Shown here piece after piece: positions 25,546-33,686 of a stretch of DNA of 64,000 nucleotides. Position 1 is the first letter of the stretch, and each line of letters opens with the position of its first letter. Location of the stretch: positions 124,001 to 188,000 of the forward strand of contig JANWVY010000004.1 of the NCBI GenBank assembly GCA_025056455.1. The letters run 5' to 3'. This DNA comes from Bryobacteraceae bacterium. Its GTDB lineage: Bacteria; Acidobacteriota; Terriglobia; Bryobacterales; Bryobacteraceae. The position numbers and the translations under genes are program-made. The notes under the pieces were generated by a model. It did no database searches. It saw only the letters and a program-made list of their open reading frames with translations, and was not told where the DNA came from.

Positions 25546-26804
25546 GACTGGCGTATCTACTGGCTTTGCTCTTGACCACCGCCTGCCAGGCCGCTGGCCC
25601 CTCGCTTCTGATCCGTGGCGCAACGATCCATCCAGTCAGCTCTCCAAAAATCGAGAACGCGAATTTATTGGTTGTGGATGGAAAGATTGCTGAGATAGGC
25701 CCCAAGGTTTCGCCTCCGAAAGGCGCCCGCCTGATTGACGCCAGAGGGCTGCACGTCTATCCAGGCATGATCGACTCAGCCACCGAGGTTGGTTTGTCAG
25801 AGATTAGCTCCGTTCGAGAAACGAACGACACAACGGAGCTCGGCGACTTTAAACCGCAGCTACGAACCGTGATTGCTGTGAATGCCGATAGCGAACATAT
25901 TCCTGTCATTCGTGCCAACGGAATCGTCGCAGCAATCACTCTGCCACAAGGGGGAGTCATTAGCGGGCAAGCAGCTTTTCTCTACCTGGATGGCTGGACG
26001 TGGGAGGAAATGGCGATTCGCCGGGATGTCGCCATGGTGCTTCATTTTCCCACCTTTGGAGCAGGCCCTTCCCGTTTCTCAGCCGAGACGCCCCCCTCTT
26101 TGGCGGAAATGCGCCGCACCTACGAAAACCGCGTGAAACAGCTTCAGGATTACCTCGAACAGGCGCGAGCCTACCAGAGGGCAAAAGCAGCGCCTAGCCC
26201 GGAGTTCCGACCGAATCTCGCCATGGAAGCGATGCTTCCCGTCATCGAAGGCAAACTGCCGCTCCTGATTCACGCGAGCCGTGAGCGCTCCATTCGCGAC
26301 GCGCTCAGCTGGGCGCAAAAGGAGAAAGTGCGGGTGATCCTAGCGGGAGTGCGAAAGCCCGGAAATACCCTCGCCGAGATCAAGGCCCAGGGAATTGCTG
26401 TCATTCTGGGCCCGACCCAAGCTCTCCCCCTCGAGGAGGATGATGCTTACGATGAGGTCTATAGCTTGCCAGGCGTACTCTATCAAGCGGGGATCAAATT
26501 CGCCTTTGGTAGTTTTGGGAACCAGTTCGCCCGGAATCTTCCTTATCAAGCCGCCTCGGCTGTGGCTTTCGGCTTACCCTATGAAGAGGCTTTGAAGTCC
26601 GTGACGCTCTACCCGGCACAAATCTGGGGGGTGGACTCGATGATGGGATCCCTTGAGAAAGGGAAGTGGGCGAATTTGATCCTCACCGATGGAGATCCAC
26701 TAGAGGTAAAAACTCAAGTCAAGAGAATGTTCATTCAAGGCCGGGAAGTCGAGCTAGAGAGCAAACACACTCGCTTGTATCAGCGCTACTCGGGCCGCCC
26801 CTGA
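25542..26804 (+). CDS. Amidohydrolase-like protein 3, metal ligands lost
   Basis: The 420-aa protein begins with a signal peptide (LAYLLALLLTTACQAAG) and shows the same domain order as its neighbours: NANLLVVDGKIAEIGPKV, YPGMIDSATEVGLSEI, a barrel, and PAQIWGVDSMMGSLEKGKWA NLILTDGD. The H-x-H motif is replaced by DSATEVG, and the later His/Asp ligands are missing, so catalysis is doubtful. Its nearest relative here by layout is amidohydrolase 1. It ends the three-gene operon. The pattern inactive-active-inactive is discussed in the findings. Confidence 0.82.
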   Translation: MRLAYLLALLLTTACQAAGPSLLIRGATIHPVSSPKIENANLLVVDGKIAEIGPKVSPPKGARLIDARGLHVYPGMIDSATEVGLSEISSVRETNDTTELGDFKPQLRTVIAVNADSEHIPVIRANGIVAAITLPQGGVISGQAAFLYLDGWTWEEMAIRRDVAMVLHFPTFGAGPSRFSAETPPSLAEMRRTYENRVKQLQDYLEQARAYQRAKAAPSPEFRPNLAMEAMLPVIEGKLPLLIHASRERSIRDALSWAQKEKVRVILAGVRKPGNTLAEIKAQGIAVILGPTQALPLEEDDAYDEVYSLPGVLYQAGIKFAFGSFGNQFARNLPYQAASAVAFGLPYEEALKSVTLYPAQIWGVDSMMGSLEKGKWANLILTDGDPLEVKTQVKRMFIQGREVELESKHTRLYQRYSGRP

Positions 26805-26837
26805 CCGTTCGTGAGCGGGGCGGAAAAGTCAGTTTGT

Positions 26838-27122
26838 CTAGTCGAGAAAGCCGCGCCAGGTATTTCCGTGTTCATCGCGAAGCACGATGCCGTAGGAGTC
26901 TGAGACGCCGGAGATGGTGCGGCCAGTTGCATCTCGAAAACGGTAACGGACCGTATCGTCAGCTTGGAGTTCTGCCTCGCCCCGCCAAACATTGCCAAAC
27001 TCGTCGCGCAGGCGAATGTATTCGCCAAAGCCGGAGCCGTACATCGTTGTGCGATTGCGCAAGGATTCAAACCGGTAAAACCCTCCCGGAGCGGCACCCT
27101 TTTTGCGACGGCGGTAAATCAC
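26838..27122 (-). CDS. Small hypothetical protein with repeated RDE-G-N-WRG motif
   Basis: The 94-aa frame contains two related segments, LRDEFGNVWRGEAEL and LRDEHGNTWRGFLD, separated by VRYRFRDATGRTISG. This suggests a small beta-rich fold with an internal repeat. GTG 27122 is a weakly supported start, with GAGG too close upstream, and no SD matches better. The gene lies tail-to-tail with the amidohydrolase operon, 33 bp away. No family recognised. Confidence 0.5.
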   Translation of the reverse strand: MIYRRRKKGAAPGGFYRFESLRNRTTMYGSGFGEYIRLRDEFGNVWRGEAELQADDTVRYRFRDATGRTISGVSDSYGIVLRDEHGNTWRGFLD

Positions 27123-27201
27123 GCCTCGATTATCGCTTCAACGCGCCGGCGACGGCATCCGTAGAAGCCCCTAGAAAACCCCGCGGACTCTACTGTCTAA
27201 C

Positions 27202-28212
27202 TCACGATCCTTTCGACTGAGGAACGATCACCGGCTTGATGACGGCGATCTGGTGTGGCGCCATGACCTCCACGAGCTTTTGAAACATGTTCTCATCTTC
27301 GTAAATGCCTGTGATCGCTCCTCCAGAACCCGAAAAATTGGCGCTGGCTCCGGTGCTGCGCGCCAACTGAATCATTTCTAGGTTGCCTTTGCTAATTTGA
27401 TACAGGCGCGCCCGCAAATCAAAGTTGAGGTTGATTAACCTGCCAAGCTCTTCATAATTGCGCTCAAGCAGAGCCTGGCGGCCCTGTTCCGCGTAAGAGG
27501 CCCACGTCTTCATGGCGTCCACCACTTCGGGGTCTCCCCGTAACCAGCGTTCCTTGATATTCGAGTGAAAGACTTCTGTTCCCTCGCTGAGCGATGTGCG
27601 ATAGGCGACATACATCTTAGGAAGTAACGCAGGGTCTAGATGCTCATATTCTCCATATCCGCGCGATTCCATTAAATCGCGGCGGAAATCCATGTATACC
27701 AGCCCTTCGAGAGCTTGGATGACGCGGTCCTGCGGTCCAGCTGGAACGCCCAGTTCCTTGGTTTCAGCTTCGAGGACCAGTTTGGCTTGAATTGGCAGTG
27801 GAATTTCTACACCAAAGTACTGGATAAGGGCCCGCAAAGCCGCTGTAATAATTGCGCTGGAACCGCCCATGCCCAACCGGAGCGGAATGTTTGTTTCATA
27901 CTCCAAGGTAAAATTTCGCTCGGCTAACTCAATGCCAGATTCCCGGCAATAGTCGATAAAACGCACAATCAGCGCTTGAATGACGCGAATACCGCCATAG
28001 TAACCCCGCCAGCGCGTCGTTCGGTACAGCTCATCAAGCGATTCGAAGACGGGAAGATCGGACTTTCCAGGGCGGATCTCAAGTCGTGCGCTCGGGTAAA
28101 GCAGCACGCGAGCACGGAAATTTCGGACCAAAAACGAAATGGTTTTGCCATAATAACCGTCGCTGGGATTACCCAACAGACCCGCTCGGGCATAGGCGTA
28201 GGTCTCGATCAT
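27202..28212 (-). CDS. GHMP-family sugar kinase, glucuronokinase-like
   Basis: GHMP kinases phosphorylate small metabolites, often sugars. The ATP-binding motif is PLRLGMGGSSAIITAALRAL, preceded by an N-terminal YARAGLLGNPSDGYYGKTI. A third motif, SGASANFSGSGGAITGIY, lies near the C-terminus. The pattern GNPSDGYYG is like plant-type glucuronokinases and other sugar-1-kinases. ATG 28212 is preferred to GTG 28218 because GGTG lies just upstream; the protein has 336 aa. It is divergent from dtd. The exact sugar is not determined. Confidence 0.88.
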   Translation of the reverse strand: MIETYAYARAGLLGNPSDGYYGKTISFLVRNFRARVLLYPSARLEIRPGKSDLPVFESLDELYRTTRWRGYYGGIRVIQALIVRFIDYCRESGIELAERNFTLEYETNIPLRLGMGGSSAIITAALRALIQYFGVEIPLPIQAKLVLEAETKELGVPAGPQDRVIQALEGLVYMDFRRDLMESRGYGEYEHLDPALLPKMYVAYRTSLSEGTEVFHSNIKERWLRGDPEVVDAMKTWASYAEQGRQALLERNYEELGRLINLNFDLRARLYQISKGNLEMIQLARSTGASANFSGSGGAITGIYEDENMFQKLVEVMAPHQIAVIKPVIVPQSKGS

Positions 28213-28254
28213 GATCACCGATAATTATTACATGAGTCCGATGGGAGCTTTCCG

Positions 28255-28707
28255 ATGCGCGCTGTGATTCAGCGCGTATCGCGGGCTTCAGTTACTGTTA
28301 ACGGAAATGTTACTGGAGCGATTGGACGAGGAATTGTCATCCTACTTGGCATTGGAAAAGGCGATCAGGAGAAGGACGCCGACTTTTTGCTGGACAAAAT
28401 ATATAACTTGCGGATTTTCCCTGACGAGCAAGATAAGATGAACCTCTCTGCTGCGGATGTCGGCGCTAGCTTACTTGTCGTTTCGCAATTCACTTTACTT
28501 GGCGACTGCCGCAAGGGGCGCAGACCCAGCTTTGATTCCGCGGCTCCCCCGGCCGAAGCCAAACGCCTATATGAGTATTTCATTGCAAAGGCCCAGGAGC
28601 GTGGCATCCCGGTTGCCACGGGCATTTTTCAGGCTTCCATGCAAGTAGAGCTTGTCAATGACGGGCCAGTGACCTTCATTCTGGAATCGCCTAACTCCGA
28701 AAACTAG
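28255..28707 (+). CDS. dtd: D-aminoacyl-tRNA deacylase
   Basis: Dtd removes D-amino acids (and glycine) mischarged on tRNAs. The N-terminus [15 protein letters not shown], the SQFTLLGD motif and the cross-subunit NDGPVTF (GP-type cis-proline motif) are all present. Length 150 aa is normal. ATG 28255 is the only start fitting the conserved N-terminus. The gene is divergent from the GHMP kinase and followed by a separately promoted small protein gene. Confidence 0.97.
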   Translation: MRAVIQRVSRASVTVNGNVTGAIGRGIVILLGIGKGDQEKDADFLLDKIYNLRIFPDEQDKMNLSAADVGASLLVVSQFTLLGDCRKGRRPSFDSAAPPAEAKRLYEYFIAKAQERGIPVATGIFQASMQVELVNDGPVTFILESPNSEN

Positions 28708-28723
28708 TTTGCCTGAATAGAAT

Positions 28724-28752
28724 TTGACAAAATATGTGTAACTTACGATATA
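28724..28752 (+). promoter_or_regulatory. Strong sigma70-like promoter for the small basic protein
   Basis: TTGACA (28724-28729) and GATATA (28747-28752) are separated by 17 bp, with an AT-rich spacer. The expected start is near 28759. The SD AGGAGG at 28765-28770 lies 4 bp before ATG 28775. It is one of the best consensus promoters in the window. Confidence 0.7.
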
Positions 28753-28774
28753 GTGAGGAGGTTTAGGAGGCCCA

Positions 28775-29089
28775 ATGGCTAGACCGAAAGATACACCAAT
28801 CGTCGATAAGTCCGTGTGGGCGGCCGCTCTTGAAGGTTTAGAACTGCAGAAAAGTCGCTTGGAAGAGCAAATTCGCCAAGTCCGAGCGATTTTGGGCGCC
28901 CCGCGGCGCGGTCGTCCGCCAGCCTCTTCCTCGCCGCTAGCGGTCGTTGCCTCAACCACTACAGCTTCCGCAAGGTCCGCAAAAAAACGAACACTCAGTC
29001 CCGCCGCTCGGAAGCGAATTGCCGCAGCTCAGAAAAAACGCTGGGAGGCGTTTCGAAAAAAGAAAGAAGCGAGTGGCGAAGGCCAGTAA
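28775..29089 (+). CDS. Small basic protein with AT-hook-like motif
   Basis: The 104-aa protein is highly basic. Residues ~14-42 form a helix (ALEGLELQKSRLEEQIRQV), then RRGRPP resembles an AT-hook (GRP core). After an Ala/Ser/Thr linker comes LSPAARKRIAAAQKKRWEAF. From memory, this motif recurs in small acidobacterial proteins. A strong own promoter and SD suggest abundant expression, perhaps as a nucleoid-associated protein. That role is inferred from composition. It resembles the 60-aa protein at 361-543 in layout. Confidence 0.75.
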   Translation: MARPKDTPIVDKSVWAAALEGLELQKSRLEEQIRQVRAILGAPRRGRPPASSSPLAVVASTTTASARSAKKRTLSPAARKRIAAAQKKRWEAFRKKKEASGEGQ

Positions 29090-29199
29090 CGAACCGCAGC
29101 CATCGAGCTTACCCTAGGCCCCGCTGCCGGTCGAGTTGCGCCAGAATCCGCCGCCAGGAGTTGCTCTAAAAGGCTAGGACCGTTAAGCTGGCAGTACAG

Positions 29200-29616
29200 A
29201 TGGGTAATCTAGCTCGCATTGGTGTGGCAATTGAGGAAGGCCTTCTTGAGAAATTTGACCGCCACATTGCGAAAAGGGGCTACAACAACCGCTCGGAAGC
29301 CTTTCGTGACTTGATCCGCGCTGAGCTCGTCCGCTCGAAGTGGCAGAATCCGGATGCAGAGGTTCTTGGCACGTTGACCCTTGTTTATGATCACAGCGTC
29401 CGCTTGTTAAACGAAAAGCTGACTGATATTCAGCATGAAGCGCTCCACTCGGTTCTCTCCACGCTGCACGTACATCTCGACCATGACCACTGCCTCGAGG
29501 TTCTGGTTTTGCGGGGCAAAGCAGCGAAAGTGCAGAAATTGGCGGATACCCTCATTAGCACGAAAGGTGTCAAACACGGAAGTTTGACCATGACTGCCGC
29601 GGGAGAGGAAATGTGA
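29200..29616 (+). CDS. nikR: Nickel-responsive regulator NikR
   Basis: NikR is a ribbon-helix-helix repressor with an ACT-like nickel-sensing domain. Residues 1-45 give the RHH fold (ARIGVAIEEGLLEKFDRHIAKRG, NRSEAFRDLIR). The sensor part contains the histidine/cysteine ligands STLHVHLDHDHCLEVLVL and an upstream HSVLSTLH. The 138-aa length is typical. No nickel transporter, hydrogenase or urease gene lies in the window. It overlaps acpS by 4 bp (GTGA), an odd partner for this regulator. Confidence 0.93.
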   Translation: MGNLARIGVAIEEGLLEKFDRHIAKRGYNNRSEAFRDLIRAELVRSKWQNPDAEVLGTLTLVYDHSVRLLNEKLTDIQHEALHSVLSTLHVHLDHDHCLEVLVLRGKAAKVQKLADTLISTKGVKHGSLTMTAAGEEM

Positions 29617-29990
29617 TTGTGGGTTTGGGTATCGATCTTACGGAAGTAAAACGTGTCCGCCAGGCAATCGAGAAGTATGGGGATCGTTTTCTGAACCGCA
29701 TTTATACGCCACAAGAAATCGCCTATGTTTCCCGGAAGGCCAATCCATGGGAACGATATGCCGCCCGGTTTGCGGCCAAAGAAGCCGGTATGAAGGCGAT
29801 TGGTTCTGGTTGGAAGCAGGGCGTAACCTGGCGTGATTTTGAAGTTGTGAATCTGCCTGGAGGCAAGCCGACGTTGCGTTTGTCAGGCGTCGCCTCGCAG
29901 CTGGCAGCGCGTCTTGGCGTGCGACAGGTGTCTGTTTCTCTGACACATACCTCGTCTTTTGGGATGGCTTTTGTCATCCTCGAAGGTTAG
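29613..29990 (+). CDS. acpS: Holo-[acyl-carrier-protein] synthase
   Basis: AcpS moves the 4'-phosphopantetheine arm of CoA to apo-ACP. The motif VGLGIDLTEVKRV (Asp for Mg) and the second motif ERYAARFAAKEAGMKAIG are both present, with SLTHTSSFGMAFV at the end. The length is 125 aa, as usual. GTG 29613 overlaps the nikR stop. It is likely essential for fatty-acid synthesis. Confidence 0.96.
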   Translation: MIVGLGIDLTEVKRVRQAIEKYGDRFLNRIYTPQEIAYVSRKANPWERYAARFAAKEAGMKAIGSGWKQGVTWRDFEVVNLPGGKPTLRLSGVASQLAARLGVRQVSVSLTHTSSFGMAFVILEG

Positions 29991-30139
29991 CTTTGAGCTT
30001 CCTGAACCGGGTGCCCTCGAAACAAATGCTCCATCTCAAGGAGCGCCGGGCAAAATGACTTATACTGGGGAGTTTGAACCCAAGCGCCAGCTGCTTTCCG
30101 AGGAGGCCCCGGCGCATCGGTTGTCTTGAAGGAAGTACT

Positions 30140-31153
30140 ATGCCCGTAGCAAAACCTGAACCGGCCCGCAAGAACGCCTTCCAGTCCACGGATGCCGAGC
30201 TGAGTCGAAAATTTCTCTACTATATGGCGCTCATGCGGGAAGTTGAAGAGCGGATTGAGCGCCGGTTGTATCGCCAAGGCAAAGTGTTGGGAGGCGTTTA
30301 TGTGGGGCGCGGTCAAGAGGCCATTCCGGTAGGTTCAGGACTGGCCGCCAGGCCAGACGATATCTTCTTTCCCTCCCACCGCGATCTCGCCCTTTACTTC
30401 ATCCGCGGGGTGACCCCCAAGCAAGTGTTTGCGCAGTATATGGGCCGCCGCGACGGACTCACTCAGGGCCGCGATGGGAATATGCACATGGGCGACCTCA
30501 GCAAGGGCTTAGTCGCGATTATTTCCGCCATGGCGGCCTCGGTGCCCGTGGCGGCTGGAGCGGCGATGGCCTTGAAGTACCAGGGCAAAGATTCGGTTGT
30601 ATTCGTCTACTTTGGTGATGGCGCAACAAGCCGCGGCGACTGGCACGAAGGCATCAATCTTGCCACCGTCCAAAAAGCCCCGCTCGTGCTGGTCTGTAAT
30701 AACAACCAGTACGCCTACTCGACGCCGCTCGACAAGCAAATGGCCTGCGCTAACGTGGCCGATCGCGCGCCAGGCTACGGCATGCCGGCTGAAATTGTCG
30801 ACGGCAACGACGTCTGGGCGATCTACGAAGCCGCCAAACGCGCCGCTGCCCATGCTCGCGCCGGTCTCGGCCCCTATTTGATCGAGTGCAAAACGTTCCG
30901 TATGACGGGGCATTCGGCGCACGATCCGGCCGATTATGTGCCCAAAGATCTCTTCCAAAAATGGTCTCAGCGTTGCCCCATCCAACAACTGGAAAAAAGG
31001 ATGTTGGACAACTCTTGGGCAAGTCGCCAGGAAATTGACGCCTTGCACCAACAGATCAAACAGGAAGTCGATCAAGCCATCGAACAAGCTGAACAAAGTC
31101 CCTATCCCGATCCCTCTGAGCTTTTGTTGCGAGTCTACGAAAACGAGGCGTGA
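30140..31153 (+). CDS. pdhA: 2-oxo acid dehydrogenase E1 alpha subunit
   Basis: This is the thiamine-diphosphate E1 of pyruvate or branched-chain 2-oxo acid dehydrogenase. ATG 30140 with AAGGAAG upstream is chosen (337 aa). Motifs are GRGQEAIPVG near the N-terminus, RDGNMHMGD, and the ThDP-binding FGDGATSRGDWHEG..NNQYAYSTP (GDG..NN). The end contains FRMTGHSAHDPADYV, the phosphorylation-loop equivalent. The beta subunit follows after 27 bp. No E2/E3 genes are present, so the substrate (pyruvate or branched-chain) is undecided. Confidence 0.93.
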   Translation: MPVAKPEPARKNAFQSTDAELSRKFLYYMALMREVEERIERRLYRQGKVLGGVYVGRGQEAIPVGSGLAARPDDIFFPSHRDLALYFIRGVTPKQVFAQYMGRRDGLTQGRDGNMHMGDLSKGLVAIISAMAASVPVAAGAAMALKYQGKDSVVFVYFGDGATSRGDWHEGINLATVQKAPLVLVCNNNQYAYSTPLDKQMACANVADRAPGYGMPAEIVDGNDVWAIYEAAKRAAAHARAGLGPYLIECKTFRMTGHSAHDPADYVPKDLFQKWSQRCPIQQLEKRMLDNSWASRQEIDALHQQIKQEVDQAIEQAEQSPYPDPSELLLRVYENEA

Positions 31154-31180
31154 TCGATTTGGGAGGATCATGGAAATCCC

Positions 31181-32152
31181 ATGTTGACCAGTTACGTGGA
31201 AGCCATTCGTGAAGGGATCCTGGAGGAGATGGAGCGCGATCCCAATGTCTTTCTTCTCGGGGAAGACATTGGCGTTTATGGGGGCGCCTTCAAGGTAACC
31301 GCTGGGGCCTTGGAGCGCTTTGGTGCGCGCCGGGTCATCGACACACCGATTTCCGAGTCGGCGATTGTCGGCGCCGCCATCGGCGCAAGCTTTATGGGGC
31401 TGCGGCCAGTCGCGGAAATGCAATTTGCGGACTTCATTTCTTGCGCCTTTGACCAGATCGTCAATTTCGCAGCCAAATGCCGCTACCGCTGGAATGCCCC
31501 CGTTCCGATTGTTGTCCGCGCCCCTTGCGGCGGTGGAATTCACGGCGGCCCCTTTCACTCCCAACAGAATGAAGCCTGGTTTGCGCACACTCCCGGATTG
31601 AAAGTGGTCTTGCCTGCCACCGCGCGAGATGCCAAGGGCTTAATTAAAGCCGCAATCCGCGACAACGACCCCGTAATTTTTTTCGAGCATAAGGCGCTTT
31701 ACCGAAAAATTAAGGAAGAAATCCCGCCAGGCGACTACACCGTGCCCATCGGCAAGGCCGCCATTCACCGCGTTGGGCGGGATCTGACCATCGTCACCTA
31801 TTCCGCCATGGTGCACGTCGCCGCACAGGTCGCCGAAATCGTTGCACGGGAAGGTATCTCGCTTGAGATTGTTGATTTGCGGACGCTCGTGCCATTCGAT
31901 GAAGCAACGGTTTTAGAGAGCGTTCGAAAAACCTCCAAAGTGATCGTGCTCCATGAGGCGACGATGACGGGAGGCTTTGGAGGTGAAATTGTCGCCCGAA
32001 TTACGGAAAAAGCATTCGAATATCTAGACGGGCCTGTTCTTCGGGTAACGGCTCCGGACACCCCCGTCCCCTACAGTCCTCCGTTGGAGGCGGCGTTCCT
32101 GCCTGATGCGGACAAGCTCTTGGCGAAAGTCCGCTGGCTGGCCGCTTATTAG
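31181..32152 (+). CDS. pdhB: 2-oxo acid dehydrogenase E1 beta subunit
   Basis: The 323-aa protein starts EAIREGILEEMERDPNVFLLGE and has GEDIGVYGGAFKVT and the conserved DTPISESAIVGAAIGA, then FADFISCAFDQIVN. The C-terminal transketolase domain carries GRDLTIVTYSAMVHV and the swivel part EVVDLRTLVPFDE-like. It pairs with the alpha subunit. The start ATG 31181 is 14 bp after the SD GGGAGG, while a closer ATG at 31170 would encode only five codons (see findings). Confidence 0.94.
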   Translation: MLTSYVEAIREGILEEMERDPNVFLLGEDIGVYGGAFKVTAGALERFGARRVIDTPISESAIVGAAIGASFMGLRPVAEMQFADFISCAFDQIVNFAAKCRYRWNAPVPIVVRAPCGGGIHGGPFHSQQNEAWFAHTPGLKVVLPATARDAKGLIKAAIRDNDPVIFFEHKALYRKIKEEIPPGDYTVPIGKAAIHRVGRDLTIVTYSAMVHVAAQVAEIVAREGISLEIVDLRTLVPFDEATVLESVRKTSKVIVLHEATMTGGFGGEIVARITEKAFEYLDGPVLRVTAPDTPVPYSPPLEAAFLPDADKLLAKVRWLAAY

Positions 32153-32238
32153 CCCGCAGGAGCTAGACCCTCTTGCTTGGATAAACTTGGGGAGGGAGTG
32201 GCCGAATCACCTTGTGAGAAACAAGGGAAAGGCGGGTT

Positions 32239-32622
32239 CTAGTTCGGCCTCATGCTGGCAGGTTGTTCAAGGTCGGGAGTCGTCCTTCTCGGCTTGTTCG
32301 CCAGGCGCCGGGGATCGAATAGATGCTGCGGCTTGAACTGTTTTCGAGACCACGAGCTTCCGGGCTCGAACTCAACTCCTAAAAAATACCCAATTTCCCG
32401 ATAAACGCAATATTTAACCTGGCCGATAAGATAGCCCTTGGGGTGCGAAATTCGAACAACGGTGCGCAGCGGAATCGCCTGATCGAGTTGAAGGCAAGCA
32501 CCGGAAAGCGAAATATCCTCAAGATTCGCTACGGCTCGTCGCGTGCGTCCGTCTTCCTCGCGCCACTGGAGGTTCACGAGGTCCGCACAAAGCAATCGAG
32601 GTTGAAGACGCCTGTCTTGCAT
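32239..32622 (-). CDS. PilZ-domain protein (probable c-di-GMP binding)
   Basis: The 127-aa protein has the PilZ signature: an N-terminal arginine pair (DRRLQPR) and the D/N-x-S-x-x-G motif (ANLEDISLSGACLQL). This is followed by the strand pattern RTVVRISHPKGYLIGQVKY and a G-V-E-F strand. Both motifs normally bind cyclic di-GMP. The tail is Arg/Pro-rich. It is a stand-alone PilZ protein, convergent with pdhB and with a divergent lytic transglycosylase on the other side. The target process is unknown. Confidence 0.85.
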   Translation of the reverse strand: MQDRRLQPRLLCADLVNLQWREEDGRTRRAVANLEDISLSGACLQLDQAIPLRTVVRISHPKGYLIGQVKYCVYREIGYFLGVEFEPGSSWSRKQFKPQHLFDPRRLANKPRRTTPDLEQPASMRPN

Positions 32623-32776
32623 ACTTGTCTATCGGTTGCGTTGGCTTGCTCATGTAGTTGAGTGGCGAAGGAAAAACGACCCTAATCAGGGCTCCCAGAA
32701 TGACCTTATCTGGGCACGAAACTCCCCTCTTAAGCAAAGCAAATCCTACAGTCGATAAAACAAGGAGGGATGGGAT

Positions 32777-33580
32777 TTGGCAAACAAATGTTTGTTTTTT
32801 GTCTTGCTGGCCGGCGCTTTTCCACTTCTCAGTAAGGCTCAAATGAAATCTTCACCACAGCTACTCACCGGCCTTCCGGCTGCTGGGACCGCGCCGGCCA
32901 AGCAAAGTATGCAACCGAAAGGCGCGGACCACGCTGAACGAGTAGCGTCGGCTCGCGGCTCGGCGCAATCCGGCCTTCCGCCATTTCTCCAAAGACAACA
33001 AGGCTCCATTCAAAAACAGCAAGCTTCCGTGGAGAGGCAGCTCAAGGCAACGATTCGCCAGGTGGGCGGAAACCGCATCTCTTGGTTTTCCACGCCTTGG
33101 CCTGGTGCTGCCGCTCTTTCCTTTCCCGCTGCCGTGGCGGCTCCTCCTGCCCGATTTTCCAACGTCGCTGAGCGCGGCGGGAGTCGTTGCGATCCGCTGC
33201 CACCAGAGAGACTCGCCCCCATCATTCGCCTCGCGGCGCAACGGGAAGGTGTGCCGGAAACTCTCGTCCGTGCGGTGATCGAACGCGAGAGCAGCTTTCG
33301 TCCCTGCGCCGTTTCCGCCAAAGGTGCGCTGGGTCTCATGCAACTGATGCCAGACACAGCGCAGGAGCTTGGGATCGTCGACCCGTTCGATCCTCAGCAA
33401 AGTATCGATGGCGGCGTGAAACTTCTCAAAAGGCTTCTGGATCGCTATGAGGGAAATGTTGAACTCGCCTTGAGTGCCTATCATGCCGGAGCAGGGCGGG
33501 TCGACCGAGCGGGTGGAGTGCCGGATATTCCGGAAACGAAAGAATATGTGATTCAGATTCTTTCCAAGCTTCTGTTCTGA
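32777..33580 (+). CDS. Lytic transglycosylase (SLT family)
   Basis: The start is TTG 32777, placed 8 bp after AAGGAGG; it gives a signal peptide (LFFVLLAGAFPLLSKAQ) while the nearby ATG 32770 is in another frame and soon stops. Residues ~150-260 form the soluble lytic transglycosylase fold: VIERESSFRPCAVSAKGALG with catalytic Glu, then LMQLMPDTAQELG and ALSAYHAGAGRVDRAGG. The region before it is a disordered, Gln/Ala-rich linker. It probably cleaves peptidoglycan in the periplasm. Length is 267 aa. Confidence 0.9.
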   Translation: MANKCLFFVLLAGAFPLLSKAQMKSSPQLLTGLPAAGTAPAKQSMQPKGADHAERVASARGSAQSGLPPFLQRQQGSIQKQQASVERQLKATIRQVGGNRISWFSTPWPGAAALSFPAAVAAPPARFSNVAERGGSRCDPLPPERLAPIIRLAAQREGVPETLVRAVIERESSFRPCAVSAKGALGLMQLMPDTAQELGIVDPFDPQQSIDGGVKLLKRLLDRYEGNVELALSAYHAGAGRVDRAGGVPDIPETKEYVIQILSKLLF

Positions 33581-33686
33581 GTCCTTGCTACCTTTTCAAG
33601 GTCGCGCTCCTGAGCAAACCAGGCTGAATTCCGAGCGAAGGAGGGCGCCATGCAAAGTCTGGTCGTGATAGCCTTGCCTAACGGAA

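Noticed and set aside
30509-31588. 359-codon minus-strand frame opposite pdhA and pdhB
   Set aside because: Both plus-strand genes carry clear catalytic motifs. The antisense product is a shadow without an SD.
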